A DNA stretch of 64,000 nucleotides from Coriolopsis trogii (Eukaryota > Basidiomycota > Agaricomycetes > Polyporales > Polyporaceae). Where the stretch lies: NCBI GenBank assembly GCA_020543525.1, contig JAHYIO010000023.1:558001-622000 (forward strand), read 5' to 3'. This document shows, piece after piece, positions 31,723 through 45,406 of this stretch (within the stretch, counting starts at the first letter, position 1; each line of letters begins with the position of its first letter). The notes beneath the pieces were generated by a model, which saw only the letters and a list, made by a program, of their open reading frames with translations, was not told the DNA's origin and searched no databases. The position numbers were made by a program, and so were the translations under genes.

Positions 31723-33849
31723 TCACAGCTTGGCCTGTGGTGCCTTCACCTGCTGCTCAAATCGGTCCACCAGCACCCGGCGAAGAACCTTGCCCGTAGG
31801 GTTCTTCGGGATCTGTCCGCGTCGCCCATCAGTTCACTCAATCCACCCACCGAAATGCAACCGATGACATGGACTCTACACGCACCTCGTCGACGACCTC
31901 GATCCCGCCCCGCAGCCACTTGTACTTGCTCAGACTCTTCTCTATCCACGAGCGCAGCGCCCGCACGACGGCATCGTCCCCGCGCTTCCTCCCTTCCTCA
32001 CTCAGCACGACCCACGCCCTCGGGACCTTCTCGTCCGACGTGCGGCCCCCAGAGACCCCCGCGACGGCCACGTCCGCGATGACCTTCTCCGGATACGCGA
32101 GCAGGACGTTCTCGATCTCCGTCGGGGACACCTGCGCGCCCGACACCTTCAAGATGTCCTTCGTCCGCTCCACAAAGCTTCATACGACGAACGCACACGT
32201 CAGAGTCAGAGAGGTGCGCTCCGTCCCGAGGTCCGAGCAACAATACTCACTAGAACTGGTTGTCCTCGACGCGGAACCGGTCACCAGTCCGGAGCCAGCC
32301 GCCATCCACGAGCGTCTCCTTCGTCGCCTTCTCGTTGTGCCAGTATCCGAGCATAATGTTCTCGCCCTTCAGCCAGAGCTCTCCAGGCTCGTTGGGGCCC
32401 GCGAGCGAACCGTCGTCCCGCACGATGCGCGCCTCCATCCCGGGGAGGAGGACACCGGTGCTGCCGGGTCTGACCCCGCCGAATTGCGCCGGGGCCGCAC
32501 GGGTTGCGGACACCGTCTATCAGGATCGGTTCAGGCCCTGGCACGGGCTCAGTCAGGAGAAAGGACTCACACATTCCGACATGCCGTACCCTGTTATACG
32601 ATGTGAATGGGGGATATATGCGGGTGTACTCGTGGACGCTCACCCTCGCTGACGGCGTCGACGTTCTTGAGCATGCTCTTCCAAGCCTTGGACAGCTTCG
32701 GTGGCAAGTGCGCAGCACCACTTCCGATCATCACGAGCGAACTCAGGTCGACCTCCTTTGTCCGCTTGTGGTTCACGAGCTGCAAGATAGCGGGCGGCGT
32801 CATCGCCAATATGGATACCCGGTACCTGGCCCGCCTGTGAGCAGACAAGCAGCTCACGGAGGGTATGTGAGCTTACTTCGGAATCAGGTCCAGTATGAGA
32901 TCCGCATTCCATCTCGGAATGACGATGGTGGGAATGGCGCTCCAGACCGGACGGATGCACACAAAGTGCAGGCCGTAGGTATGGTACATGGGCAGGAACC
33001 CGAGGTTCACGGGTGGGATTTGCTGAGATCAGAAAGAGTTTGGTCTACAGTCCGCGCCCGCTGAAAAGAAACGGTAGGCGACGGACCTCCAACTTAGGGT
33101 TCGGCCCTTCGAACTCGACTGACGCGGCAGCTTGCGCCATGGATGCGATGATGTTGCGCTGTGAGATCATGACGGCTTTCGGCAGACCGCTCGTCCCGCT
33201 CGAGAAAACGAGGTAGGCGAGCGTGTCTCGCTTGACGGATTTCACCGGAACCCTGGGCAGGCTGCGCTTCCGGACTTCACGGATTGCGGTCGCGAGAGTA
33301 GTGCGGCCAGGAACCCGGCCTTCGAGGACGTAGACCCGGTCATCAGACAGGCCGAACTTGTGTGCAGCCTCGAGCGCCTGTGGAAGCAGGGAAGGGTGGA
33401 CGAAGAGGCGCGTGGCCCGGGAGGTGCTGAGCAGATGGTCGAGCTCGAATGCGGTCGCTCCGGAGGGGATGAGCGCGAACGGGATCGCGAGCTTGAAGAG
33501 GGCGTGGACGAGGGTGACGTATTCCTGGCGTGAACCGCATCGGTACGCGGGATGGGTGCTTTTCATTCAACTCAAGAGGACTCACGAGGCAGTTGGTGCT
33601 CATGATCCCGACCATCTCGCCCTCTGGCGCAAATCCCAAACCGCCCTCGGATGAGGCCGTCACGAGAGCGGTTGCGCAATCGTGGATCCTCTCCTTGACT
33701 TCGCTTTTGCGCCATGCCCTGTTAGCGAGTGGGTCGATGAGGAGAAAGCTGTCGGAGGGCTCGTTGAGTCCGGGTGAGGCGAAGATATACTCGTGGACAT
33801 TGCATTCCGGGATGGGCTTGAGCGGTGGGTAGAGAGACTTGTAGTGCAT
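31723..33849 (-). CDS. 4-coumarate-CoA ligase-like acyl-CoA synthetase
   Basis: ATP-dependent adenylate-forming enzyme that activates a carboxylic acid to its CoA thioester. It is spliced on the minus strand; the predicted protein is of usual family length (about 550-580). It starts MHYKSLYPPLKPIPE, the typical start of basidiomycete 4CL-like proteins. The P-loop-like AMP-binding signature is LVFSSGTSGLPKAVMIS. Further motifs are NLGFLPMYHTYGL, the adenine-contact GYGMSE near 32590, GELWLKGENIMLGYW, the hinge GWLRTGDR, then VERTKDILKVSGAQVSP. The catalytic lysine region at the C terminus reads IPKNPTGKVLRR. The end QQVKAPQAKL lacks a clear SKL-type peroxisomal signal. The frame is open upstream of 33849 to about 34140, but that part lacks homology-like features. 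Confidence 0.93.
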
Positions 33850-34653
33850 ATCCGAGAGTTTATCTAAGGCCGGAACAGAGACAGACGGACGGCCTAGCGC
33901 AAGGAGTGATGGTGGTGCGGGGAGGGTTGGGGAATAGGGGAGACTTTGTAGGAGGCTGATGAGGAGGCTGCCCCGGCTGTGGAGGGCATTTCGGCGACGT
34001 TTGAGCCGGAGGAGTGATTGAGAGAAGGAGATCAGCTGGCCAGTCGCGATGCGCGGTGAGAAACAAGGGATGACTGCTGCCACCGTCGGTTCCTGGCCCC
34101 CTTTCCCCACCCGCCCTCTTCGCGGCCCGACGTCTCCCACCGCTTACCGCGTTCCAAGTCCTTGCCCAAACCATTCGTCCAGGCCGCTTCCACCAGCGAT
34201 TCGTCTCCTCGCACGGCCCCCAGCCAACTTCAGGCAATCAACGACGCGCGATCCGCGACGTGCGCCCTGCAATCCAGTTCGCCCCCCGGGACCGACCGGC
34301 AGCGTCTCTCGGTGCTTGAGGACGTCCGCGGGGTCCCGAGAGCCTGCTACGCATTGACACTTGACGCCAAGTAGTAAGCTGTGGGTGAGGTTATAGCCAA
34401 ATTTTAGCTAGCAGCGCAAAGACAATCGATGCTGCCGGATCTGCGCAGCGCAGAGGACAGCCCTGAACCATGGAAGTGTGGAAACGTCAAGACACATTGC
34501 ACAAGATGCATGCTTTAGTCTGGCAAGCAATCGAGTGACTGTGTCGTGTGTTTGGCTGAAGAAGGAAAGGCTAGACAAGTGCTATGACCAGAGAGAAGAA
34601 AGAGAAACGACTCGTTAGGAGGCGAGCTCGAAGTAATAGATGTCGAGAGATTG

Positions 34654-34672
34654 GAGAGAGAGAGAGAGAGAG
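34654..34672. repeat. GA dinucleotide microsatellite
   Basis: An uninterrupted run of (GA)n, about nine and a half units, lies in the shared upstream region of the CoA-ligase and peroxiredoxin genes. Confidence 0.9.
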
Positions 34673-35193
34673 GCATACATGATCAGGTACATGCGAGCAG
34701 CGTCTGGAATCAAAGGCATCCACACTTCTTCCATTCATATCGCCGGCCAGCCTTGACACAGTGATCGACCAACACCGCATGCGTAACGCGTTCAGAGATC
34801 GAGACCGTTTACTCTGCTCACCTCTACAAAACCTGGTGGATCATCCAACTTGACACCATGAATCACTACTATCCAAGCCTCGACGTTTGCGAGACACTGG
34901 CCCACAGTACGTGAACGGCAAGGACATCCGCAAAACCCTAAGCATGCTATGAACTTTCGGAGGCTGTTGGTTGGTAACGCAATATGCACAACGCTTCTCG
35001 ACCGCCCTTCTCAGACTCTCCATACCACCTTGCCGGCATCTTCACACACATATACCGGCACCCGCCTGGAACGACCGAAATGGCTTGCGCGCGGACCCAG
35101 CGCGGAGACCGCACCGCTCAGAAGCTTCCAGGCGGTCCTTCCTTGTCTCGCTTGACCAAGTGCAGACTTCCGAACCAAGGTCACAAGCCTCGC

Positions 35194-35200
35194 TATATAA
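35194..35200 (+). promoter_or_regulatory. TATA box of the peroxiredoxin gene
   Basis: TATATAA lies 93 bases upstream of the start codon at 35293, a normal distance for a fungal TATA element. The leader between is pyrimidine-rich and ends in ACC before the ATG. Confidence 0.6.
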
Positions 35201-35292
35201 GCTCATCACCCGCGACCGCGACGACTTCACCTTCTTCCTGCAACGACCTCGTAGTCCACCCTCACGACCTCTCACGACAACCTGCACCGACC

Positions 35293-36207
35293 ATGGTCCA
35301 CCCGCTCGTCGGAAAGCCCGCCCCGGCGTTCTCCCTCCCAGGAGCGGACGGCGAAACGTACGAGGTGACCCCAGGCGCCAAGGGCACTCCGCTGGCGCTG
35401 TTCTTCTACCCCAAGTCTGGTAAGCCCCATACGCACCTCGACACAACCGCGCTCGGCCGCGGACTCGTCATACGGCGAATTCTCACACGGAGCGTCCGCC
35501 ACAGGGTCGTTCGGATGCACGAAGGAGGCATGCCAGTTCCGCGACGCGCTCGCCGGTGAGTCACCACTGTCTTGCAAGCCCGGGGCCGTCCCCTCGGCCG
35601 TCGCGCCATGCCGTGTTGACCGCGGACTGCTTGCCTCGCGCCAGAAAAGGACCTCTTCAAGCGGACAAAGGTCGAGATCGTCGGCATCTCCTCTGACCCG
35701 GTTGACAAGCAGAAGGCCTTCGTCGACAAGCAGAAGCTGACCGTGAGTCTCGTCCATGCACAAACAAACGACAGTCCGCCGCGGTGTCTGGATGCTGATG
35801 GCATGGTCGGCTGGCGGCGTGTAGTACCCCGTGTTGAGCGACGCCAAGGGCGAAGTGCGCAAAGAATACCACGTCGGCAAGGGCCTTTTGGGTCTCGCGG
35901 AAACTGCCAGGGTGACGTTCTTCATTGACGGCAAGGGCGTCGTTAGGTAAGCCTTCTTGAGTACTCAAAATGCATGCGTCTCACTTACGGGCTTGGGCAC
36001 AGGGACATCCTCGACACGACCTTGAACTACAGCGCACACGTGAAGTTCGTCACGAAATGGCTCGACAAGCTCGAGGCAGAAGAGAAGAAAGCTGCAGAGG
36101 CGCCGGCCGCCGCCGAGACCCCTGCAGGCGCCACGTCCGACGCTGCGGCTCCCGAAATCCCTTCTGTAGCAGAGTTGGGCCGTGCGGCAGAGGCCGTCGA
36201 GGCATGA
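35293..36207 (+). CDS. peroxiredoxin, BCP/PrxQ type
   Basis: Thiol peroxidase that reduces hydrogen peroxide and organic peroxides. Five exons, 35293-35419, 35505-35555, 35645-35742, 35825-35946 and 36003-36207, join in phase to 200 residues. The start MVHPLVGKPAPAFSLPGADG and LALFFYPKSG are classical. The active site GSFGCTKEACQFRD has the peroxidatic cysteine and a second cysteine five residues later, the atypical two-cysteine pattern of PrxQ. Downstream are EIVGISSDPVDKQKAF and VLSDAKGEVRKEYHVGKGL. Beyond the core there is an Ala/Glu-rich tail of about 45 residues, longer than bacterial BCP. In yeast the related Dot5 is nuclear; no targeting signal is clear here. Confidence 0.94.
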
Positions 36208-36953
36208 GGTTGATGTTCTGTGCTTGATTCCTTCTTGCGGCACCGGAGATGAATGCTCGTTTGTTCTTGCTGCGCATTTCACGATACCTCGGTTTCCATA
36301 CTCGCATACCTATCATCTAGCGTACAGCTTCGTAATCTGATCATAATGACCCTGTGACGTGTGCTTGTTCCTCGAGGCCGCGAAGCTGTGAGAGCGGTAT
36401 CCATACATCCGATGAGCCCGGACGTAGCGTTCAATACGCCACGAAGCCTTCGTGCTTCCATCGTCGTTTTTTGGGTGGATTGTACGCGTATTGCTGAAGT
36501 TGACGTAGCTGGCCAAGTGGGAAATGTCCAAGTGTCCCCCGGTATCATATATCCGAGTTATCGCGGGGACCTGGATAGAAGAGAATTCATTCACCCAGAT
36601 GGGTCGCAAAGTGTGGGAGATGATGCCACACGATACCGGGAATGTCTGCTGCAGCACCATGATAAACCACACCTTGAGTGTTGCCGTTGCCGGCGAAGAA
36701 CCGGTCATGGAGACGTTGTCAATTGCGACTGGTCAACTTTGACGACTTCCTGCCAGCGGCCGGGGAGCTGCATTTCGACAGAGCATCTGGCCACGAGTTA
36801 GGCAACGTGACGGCGTGGGCGAGAACGTCGAAACATGGATGTTCTGGGAAAGCGAGGAGGAATAATTATAGCGCGCGATTATACTTGCTGGAGCAGGGAG
36901 GCTATACGATACATCAAGAAAGAGGCATGTAGTGACTGTGTCGCGCCCGTATA
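36208..36953. other. tail-to-tail intergenic region
   Basis: The region lies between the 3' ends of the peroxiredoxin and tim9 genes. A minus-strand frame at 36313-36708 (131 codons) has no recognised motif and no splice evidence. I call no gene. Confidence 0.35.
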
Positions 36954-37451
36954 TCATTTGTTCATCGCGGAATTCATCATCTCTGAACAAGGACCGTGAG
37001 CGAGGCAGATCAGAGCTCGCCAAGGGTGCCACTCACCGGCATTGTGCTCTGCGAACCTCGCGCCGACCCGCTCCGAATGTTTCAAGAATTTGTCGGTGCA
37101 GTTCATGACGCATTGTTCCTGTGGCGGAGATGGGGGTAAGCCTCCGGCGTGCATGGAACAGTGACGGGCGCATGTATGGCGCCAGAATACGCAGGTATGT
37201 GGATGTGGGATGGATAGAAGAAGGAAGCATACCTCCTTCGACGAGAGCGCTTTGCTGGTGAAGTCGTTGCAGCACGAGTTGAAGCAGCGTTCGACGAGGT
37301 TCGAGTACATGCGCATGAAGTCTTGCATCTGACGGCGCGCTCTGGATCAATACCGCTTTACACCCAGATACGAGTTTGGGCGAACCTGCTTGCGCTCAAT
37401 CACCCGTGTCATATGGGCCTGCTCGGCCGGGTTCATTTGTGAGAAGTCCAT
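36954..37451 (-). CDS. tim9: mitochondrial import chaperone Tim9
   Basis: Small intermembrane-space chaperone that forms a hexamer with Tim10 to escort hydrophobic proteins to the TIM22 and SAM complexes. Four exons on the minus strand, 37451-37386, 37328-37233, 37118-37037 and 36982-36954, join in phase to 90 residues, the normal size. The twin CX3C motif is present as CFNSC and CVMNC, separated by 15 residues. Diagnostic flanks are [18 protein letters not shown] and [14 protein letters not shown]. The last exon encodes only the final nine residues (MMNSAMNK) plus the stop. Confidence 0.96.
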
Positions 37452-38730
37452 GGCGTGGAGGTCGTCGAGGAGAGTGAGAGCGTCGAGTTCACAGACGCTG
37501 AGCCCGCTGTCATTTGCTCTGCGACTTCGGGCGTTTGTCGCAAATGGCTCTCGCACGGTCACATGATGCACGCGAGTGGTTGAGATGTTCAAGTATTACA
37601 CCATGTGAACGCGTCCAAGTCTGAGTCTGAGAGCAGCGCGATCTTTGCCTTGAAGGTTTGCTTTCTGCTTCCCACATCACCGAAATACTGCTCAAATGCG
37701 TGGGAGAAAGTCGTTCCTACACTGGCCAAACCGACGGGCATTCCCCCGGTTTCAACAGGATCGAACACTCGTTGAACAAAGAACTCGCCTCTACAACACG
37801 TGCATCTGTACTAGAATGCTACGCGTACGAAACGCCAAAAGACGGGAGAAGTCCTAAGGAAGAACTTACGTGCCTCGACTATAAGCCTCCCTTCGCCGGT
37901 CGGAAGTCCGGGAATGCATCCGCAACCGTGTTCAGTCCCGACAGCATTAGACAATGCTGTCAGACTGATGTCATGGCAGAAATGGGATGGCCGTAGTAGA
38001 ATTCCGCGAATGAGGCAACCATGGTCGGCGCGACGCTTCTAGGTGAGTGGAGTTCATCTGTAATAAGATTGTCGCTCGAGCTGACCAGAATATCCAGTCG
38101 GCCGATGCCTCGTCTTCAGAGGCAGAGTGTGTATTTCCCAGCACTAGTACTTTCTTGTCTATCTTGCTGCCTGAGCGGATTCGGTGCAAGAGCTTGGCCG
38201 CGGTGACTCCCATATATGCGCCGCTCTGGAGAGATATGGTTCGCCGACGTCACAGCACGCATGATCTCTCCCATGCTACTCAACGCCAAGCCATAGAGGT
38301 GTTCTCCGGATATCGGCCGCGCTCTGCAGCTCCCAGACACGAAGCAGGGTTGTTTCAGCGGCATGCACAGTGATAGGATGATGTCGAAAGTGGGCTGAGA
38401 TTGTTTGGCTCGCTGCAGACTGAGAGCGGGTTAGCCTGAGGTTCCTGTGATAGCATGAATAGAATGAACGATAGCAGGGATGATTGGGAAACGATACGCA
38501 CGTTGGATGCTGAACATTGCGCATTCATTTGACGCCGCGATGGTGTGCATGCGTGCAGGCTCCACCGACAACCGTGCGCCGCCTTGTTTGACTTGTGGAC
38601 TTTCAAACTTACGCTCTTAGATTGCCTTTCGGGTAGTATGTCATAAAGCCGTGGGGCAAGGGAGGCGAATATTATGCCAGCTCCTCGGACGATGAATCTC
38701 ACTACGATGAATTAATATGGTTCTGGCGGG

Positions 38731-38773
38731 GTTGCGGCCGCTGGCAGCTCCACCAACAACGGTTGCGGCCGCT
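38731..38773. repeat. short direct repeat
   Basis: GTTGCGGCCGCT occurs twice, at 38731-38742 and 38762-38773, 31 bases apart. It may be chance or a small local duplication. Confidence 0.5.
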
Positions 38774-39127
38774 CCTCTTGCCAACTCGCAGCAGTAACAA
38801 AAAGCCGACAACACCGACGTGCTCAGTAGATCGTACCATCGACGCATATGCGGACACCGGTCGAGGCGTTTGCAGCTATACGTGGCGGCGTGGCGTGGTG
38901 GCTAGCATGAGAGTTGCATAGCTTGCACAAGCGCCCCGATCCGAGATCGGCGCCCTCAATAGTTCTCCGGGCGCCTGTCTTTAAAATCCGGCCTCATCGC
39001 AGCTCCATCATCGCGCTCGACTTGCAGGCCTCCTTCCTCATCACTATCCGCCGTCCGACCGTTTACCGGGGCACAGCTGTGCATCAAGAACGCTACACCT
39101 GTCAACAGAGCCTCTTTCAAAAGTACG

Positions 39128-39135
39128 TATAAATA
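39128..39135 (+). promoter_or_regulatory. TATA box of the DAHP synthase gene
   Basis: TATAAATA lies 90 bases before the start codon at 39225 and is followed by a pyrimidine-rich leader, as in highly expressed fungal genes. Confidence 0.65.
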
Positions 39136-39224
39136 CACCCTTCACTCGACTCCCGGTCTGAAACTGCGTCCTCGCACACCCACTCTGCTTCCTCTACCCT
39201 CTCCTACAACTTAAAGTGTCGGAA

Positions 39225-40751
<1,527 letters not shown>

Positions 40752-41221
40752 GTTGGTCGCCTCCCTCTATAGACGCGTCTGTATCCACCTTATATCTGTA
40801 GTCATAGCAACCCCCTCTTGTGCTCTAATATACATCTCACCATCTCTCGTACCACGTACTCCTACTTAATCATGTGTAGTGACCCAGACCGTCTCTCCGT
40901 GCAAGGATCGAAGCTCGGTGGTTTTTTTTTGGCCACGCGAAAAGCACTGCAGATCTCCGCTGAGGAATAGACCCTGTCTGAATGAGAGCATCTCTAACGG
41001 GTGACGACGTTCGATTCACGACTGTCACGTATGCAATGCGTTGTGGCAGTGCTGCCACCAGACTGGGGCAGCGCGGAAAAAATTCCCGCCTTCTTGCCTT
41101 GCTTTCTCCCTCCGAATCCGTCTTCTTACATGAACATGTCTTTGCCTGCGTACTATGGTGTAGTGATCGAGACTATTGTTGGCAGTGACTCTGCTCATGC
41201 AGGTACGAAGTGGAAACTCAT
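40752..41221. other. intergenic region
   Basis: It holds the 3' region of the DAHP synthase gene and the upstream region of the DUF6535 gene. A run of nine T lies at 40922-40930. No gene was seen. Confidence 0.4.
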
Positions 41222-43764
41222 ATGACGGTTCAGTCGGGACCTCTACCAAGCGGCCATGTCTGTATTCAATCATCTCCCATCTCAACAGGCCCAACAGCGA
41301 CCTCCAGCAGCGACGACGCTGAGAGGCTGGAATGTCCATACACTACTGAAGAGAGAAATGAGTCTTGGAGACTCTGTGCTGAGACAATGGACCGCCATTA
41401 TGGGGAACTGATGAAACGGTGGAATGCACACATGGATATGCTCCTCGTCTTTGTGAGTGTGCCCGTCGTCCTCGTGCTTCTGAATGACCCATGCTCAGAA
41501 CTACCAGGCCGGTTTGTTCTCTGCTGCTCTCATCGCTTTCATCAATGTCTCCATTGCTCTTCTCCAACCAGACAAGAATGACGCTATCATAGTCGGGCTT
41601 GCGGTGATTTCCTCCCAGTTGCATGACCTCTCGATCGAGCCACGGGCTGCTCGGAGGAAACGTCTTCCGTATATCCCACCTTCATATGCCTCATTTTTTC
41701 CGGCACCTTCCGCAGTGTGGATTAATCTGCTCTGGTTTGCTAGCCTATTCCTAACGCTCGCGGTCGCTATTGGCGCGGTCACCGTCAAGCAGTGGCTTCA
41801 GCGGTGTACACAGGGACTGACCGGATCCTCACGCGAGACTGCGCGTCATCGCCAGCTGCGTTACGAGGGCCTGCATAAGTGGCGAGTTCCAGAGATAATC
41901 GCGCTACTCCCTATTTTGCTGCTGCTCGCCTTCGTCACTTTTGTCTCCGGCCTCCTCATCTACCTTTGGACCCTTCACGCCACGGTGGCCGCTGTAGCGT
42001 CCTTCCTGGCGGGACTCATACTGCTGTTCTTAATGCTTACAGCTGTGCTCCCCAATGTCTACGTCGATTGCGTCTACATGTCACCACAGGCACATGCCAT
42101 CTTCATGTTGTCGCAGATGTTGGGACGAGCCGTTCGCTCTACCCTCGTTATGGTCAATACGCAGCTGACGAGATACAGAACCTGTCGATGCAGCCCACGT
42201 CTACGTATGTGCGTCGTCTCAGCCCAGCAATACGTCATATATGCGACCAACTGCATGGGAAGCTGGGGCAAATGGCCCAGCTGGCAGGTCCGGGAAATGG
42301 CCCAAGTGGAGGTTATGGCATCACACCTCGACTATTCCCTTGCCGTCGCAACATACCGCGTTACCTTGGACAACGACATGTTGGTGAAGTGCTTGAGCCA
42401 TTGTCTGTGGGACATCAGTCCCGAGTACTGCCTTTCTTTCTGTCGCCAGGTCCTCCGTCACGTCAACTTGAACCTTCCTCATCTGGAGGGTTATTTGCAT
42501 GTTTTCCTCTCGAATGGCTTCTGGCGAGTCATGGAACGTGTCCGAGAAGGAGGACGGGTAGAACCTGAGGTGGCCATGGGCATTGTCAATTTCTTTGAAA
42601 CGGCAACAACTTCGTGGCATAGCTGGGTAGCTGAGGATCCCTGTCCACGTCTGCGCTCCACCGCATACAATAACTACCTGAAGTGCATGTCGCAGCTTGC
42701 GCGAATGGGTTATCAATCAGCCTTGAGGACTCTCATCGAACATCTTTCCGTTCACCACTATGATGTGGACGACATCCTTCACCTAGAAACACTGAGACAA
42801 GGTTCGTTCATATTCTGCCCCACAGCGCTGTGTGATGTGTTGATACTATCTTCTGCAGTCATCTCTGTCCTCCCGCGACGCCAGCATGATCTAGACAGAC
42901 TCATGGAAGGCTTCTTCGAGCACAGCGACTCCCTGCGGACTCTTCCGTTCCTGGTTGAATCCTCCACATACCTGCTTCGCCGTGTTTCTCGCCACCAGGG
43001 TGATCTTGAAGGCGATTGCGCCGCGTTCGACGAATGCACTGTCAGACTGCTGGCGTTCATGCGCCTCATACTCCTACATCCTCGGTGGTACAGTACACTG
43101 GAACATCTCAAAGCTCTAGGCAAGGCTTTGGGCGAACAGAGTGTTCTCCGTCACTTGACAAGGTGCTGTTACCGCCATCCCCGCATCCGTGTCCTGCTGG
43201 CTGGCACCGACCTAGCTCGCGCCTTCCGTCACGTTGTGGCGAAGATCTACTCGGAAACGTTGGAGGGATGGCGCGAAGCGCAGGAGTGGCATGCCAAGAT
43301 CGCGGACACGCTGGAGACACTTGAGGCACTCGTCCGCAATGAAGGCGATAGCCAGACGAGCGGTACGTTGTCCGTATGCATTATCCACGCACGTCGAAAC
43401 TCATGCACAAGCCGCATTGCGACACGTCATTCCTCCGCTGGCAGATCAGTCAGAGCAACCACTCACCGAAGGGCAGACGCGTACTCCTACTGTCGATACG
43501 CATCTCAGCCCCAAGTCTGATGATCTTCGAGGTACGCAATCACCTTTCCACGTTCAATGCCCTGAATCCTTCAGGCTCATCGCTCCCTTCTCGGCATCAT
43601 CCCCAGCACCGACGGTTATTGCTTCGATGTCGCTGAACCTTCCGAACGAAGGCGTAACAGACCCTGAAAGGAGTGTCACATCGCTGTCTTCTGCGCCCTA
43701 TGGAATGACAGCGACCAGCGTCTGCCTATGCATGTCCTGCCTCAATATATCAGTCTCGGCGTGA
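41222..43764 (+). CDS. DUF6535 multi-pass membrane protein
   Basis: Lineage-specific membrane protein family of mushroom-forming fungi; function unknown. Exon 1 is 41222-41452 (start MTVQSGPLPSG). Exon 2 starts at 41499 with NYQAGLFSAALIAFINVSI, the first membrane helix and hallmark of DUF6535. It continues with WINLLWFASLFLTLAVAIGAV, IIALLPILLLLAFVTFVSGL and a fourth helix ending in LFLMLTAVLPNVYVDC. The rest is a long soluble helical domain. An in-frame intron is likely at about 42801-42858. A clear intron follows NEGDSQTSG (donor GTACGT near 43362, acceptor near 43411). One further possible intron near 43532 would move the stop to 43636 instead of 43764, so the C terminus is uncertain. The predicted length is about 720-780 residues. 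Confidence 0.8.
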
Positions 43765-44009
43765 TTTATGCCCATCTTGCTATCCTGTGCACCAGAGAAG
43801 TCTTGGTTAACTACATTACCCATCAGTAATCACGAACCCCAGGCTAGTATCTTACTTACGAGGTGTCTCGTGCCGTATATCTTGCTTCGTGGTACTTCAT
43901 AGTCGAACATCAATCTTTTATAGTCTTGCTACCTTACAGTACACATCATCTTGCCGACTATGGTACGCCCATGATGATGCAGTAAAATACATACATGACG
44001 CTGTTGTCT

Positions 44010-45197
44010 TCACACCCTCGTCACGGACCACTCCAAGACATGGTACGGATCCTTGTTCTCAGGGTACGTCCCGAACATGCTATCGCCCCCAATCTCCTTC
44101 CTCAGCAGCGCCCGCACCTCGACCCGCACGCCCGCCTCCCCAAACACGCGCTCCCAGAGCTCGCGCCAGCTCTCGGGCGAGTGGCAGTTCATCTGCGTGC
44201 CGGGGGCGGGGCACCAGAACCCCTTCTCCGCGCGCCCGCCTTGCACCCCAAAGAGCATCGCGCCCGGGTGGGGCGCGAGGAGCCCCGCGAGGAGGCGCGC
44301 GACATGCTCCTGCTGCTCGAACTTGAAGAGGTGGAAGAAGGCGGCTGTGTAGAGCGCGGAGATGCGGCCGTGCAGGTCGCTCAGGGAATTGACGGCATTC
44401 AGCTTGAACTCCCCTCCCTCTCCGTCATGAGGCACAAGGGCGGCGGCACTGGAAGAGGTTGGAAGAGGGGGCGCGAGCGAGAGGAAGGAGGGGTCGAGTA
44501 TGTCGCCTTCGAGGAAGGGGACGGGGAACGCTTCTGGGGTCGAGCGGAAGAGCTCGTGCCCGACGTCCCAGAGTTCTGCTTGGGAAGTCAGTATGGCATT
44601 GAGGGCTTGGCGTTTGGGAAAGCCATCAGTACTCACTCTTACTGAGGTCAGAGGCGATCGCGTTCTCGACAGGCCAGCCATCGAGGACGGCCTTCCGAAC
44701 GTCGTTTCCGACTGTGCGGTCGCACCATGCATTGTAATCTTGACAGATGTAAGAGTAAGTCGTAGATGAACGTACAGCAGCATGCCAGGTCCATGAAGAT
44801 CGCGCCTTCACGTTCTTCACCCAGCTTGATAAAGGCTGGATACGCGGGTAGCCGCGATATCTTGAGCCTGCCACGTATATGATGCACATCAGCCATGGCG
44901 ATCGGATGCTCTTGCAGGGGGTTGGAGTACGTTAGACGCACCTCATGAACTCGAACATCCGGATGCACGGGTATCTGTACAGCTGCAGGCATTGTTCAAT
45001 CGGGATGGCACGCCTCTAATGTCCGCGGCGACACCCACCCCAAAAGCTTTAGCCTGCACCGCCAGAATGTGCTTCTTGAGCTCCTCGTCGTCTTCGATAC
45101 CTGTGGTTGCCTTCATGAACGCAATTCCCTGCTCGTCAGTGGGGTAAAGAGACTCGTCAAGGGGCTTGTTCCATCCCGGGCGGTTCGTCTCGGACAT
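44010..45197 (-). CDS. AusD-like class I methyltransferase
   Basis: Predicted SAM-dependent methyltransferase of the group found in fungal meroterpenoid and polyketide pathways but also scattered as singletons in basidiomycetes. Five exons on the minus strand, 45197-45039, 44982-44942, 44867-44776, 44711-44643 and 44575-44010, join in phase to 308 residues, typical of the group. The start MSETNRPGWNKPLDESLYP is followed by YRYPCIRMFEFMRLKISRLP. The SAM-binding motif region is AIFMDLACCFGNDVRKAVLDG, an acidic/glycine-type motif I with the usual GxGxG weakened. Then come VENAIASDLKLWDVGHELF and FLEGDILD. The C-terminal part carries FHLFKFEQQEHVARLL and GTQMNCHSPESWRELW. The substrate is unknown. 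Confidence 0.85.
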
Positions 45198-45406
45198 GTT
45201 AGCGCACTGCCTCGAGTGGATATAGAGCGATAATAAGGCAAAGAGGTCGAGGCTTGTATTGCTGCTATTTATGCCACCTGACTGATGAAGTGTCAGACTG
45301 CCTTCCTGAGACTCTGAACAGCGCGCATTCGGCAATCTGTGCGTCATCCACTCTCAAGAGATTACAAAAGACCATGAGCTATGTATCGCTCACCTATAAG
45401 CCATTC

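Larger units (their letters stand above)
33850..35292. other. intergenic region between divergent genes
   Basis: It separates the starts of the CoA ligase (minus) and the peroxiredoxin (plus). It contains a GA microsatellite and a TATA box, given separately. No gene was recognised, although several antisense and sense frames are open because of GC-rich composition near 34100-34370. Confidence 0.4.
37452..39224. other. long region without a confident gene
   Basis: About 1.8 kb between tim9 (minus) and the DAHP synthase (plus). Frames at 37658-37996 (+, 112 codons) and 37971-38213 (-, 80 codons) are open but unrecognised. A 12-base direct repeat GTTGCGGCCGCT occurs at 38731-38742 and 38762-38773. 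It could hold a decayed or lineage-specific gene plus the two promoters. Confidence 0.3.

Noticed and set aside
33850..34140. N-terminal extension of the CoA ligase to 34140
   Set aside because: The extension is low-complexity Arg/Ser/Pro sequence; the Met at 33849 matches the usual start of 4CL-like proteins.
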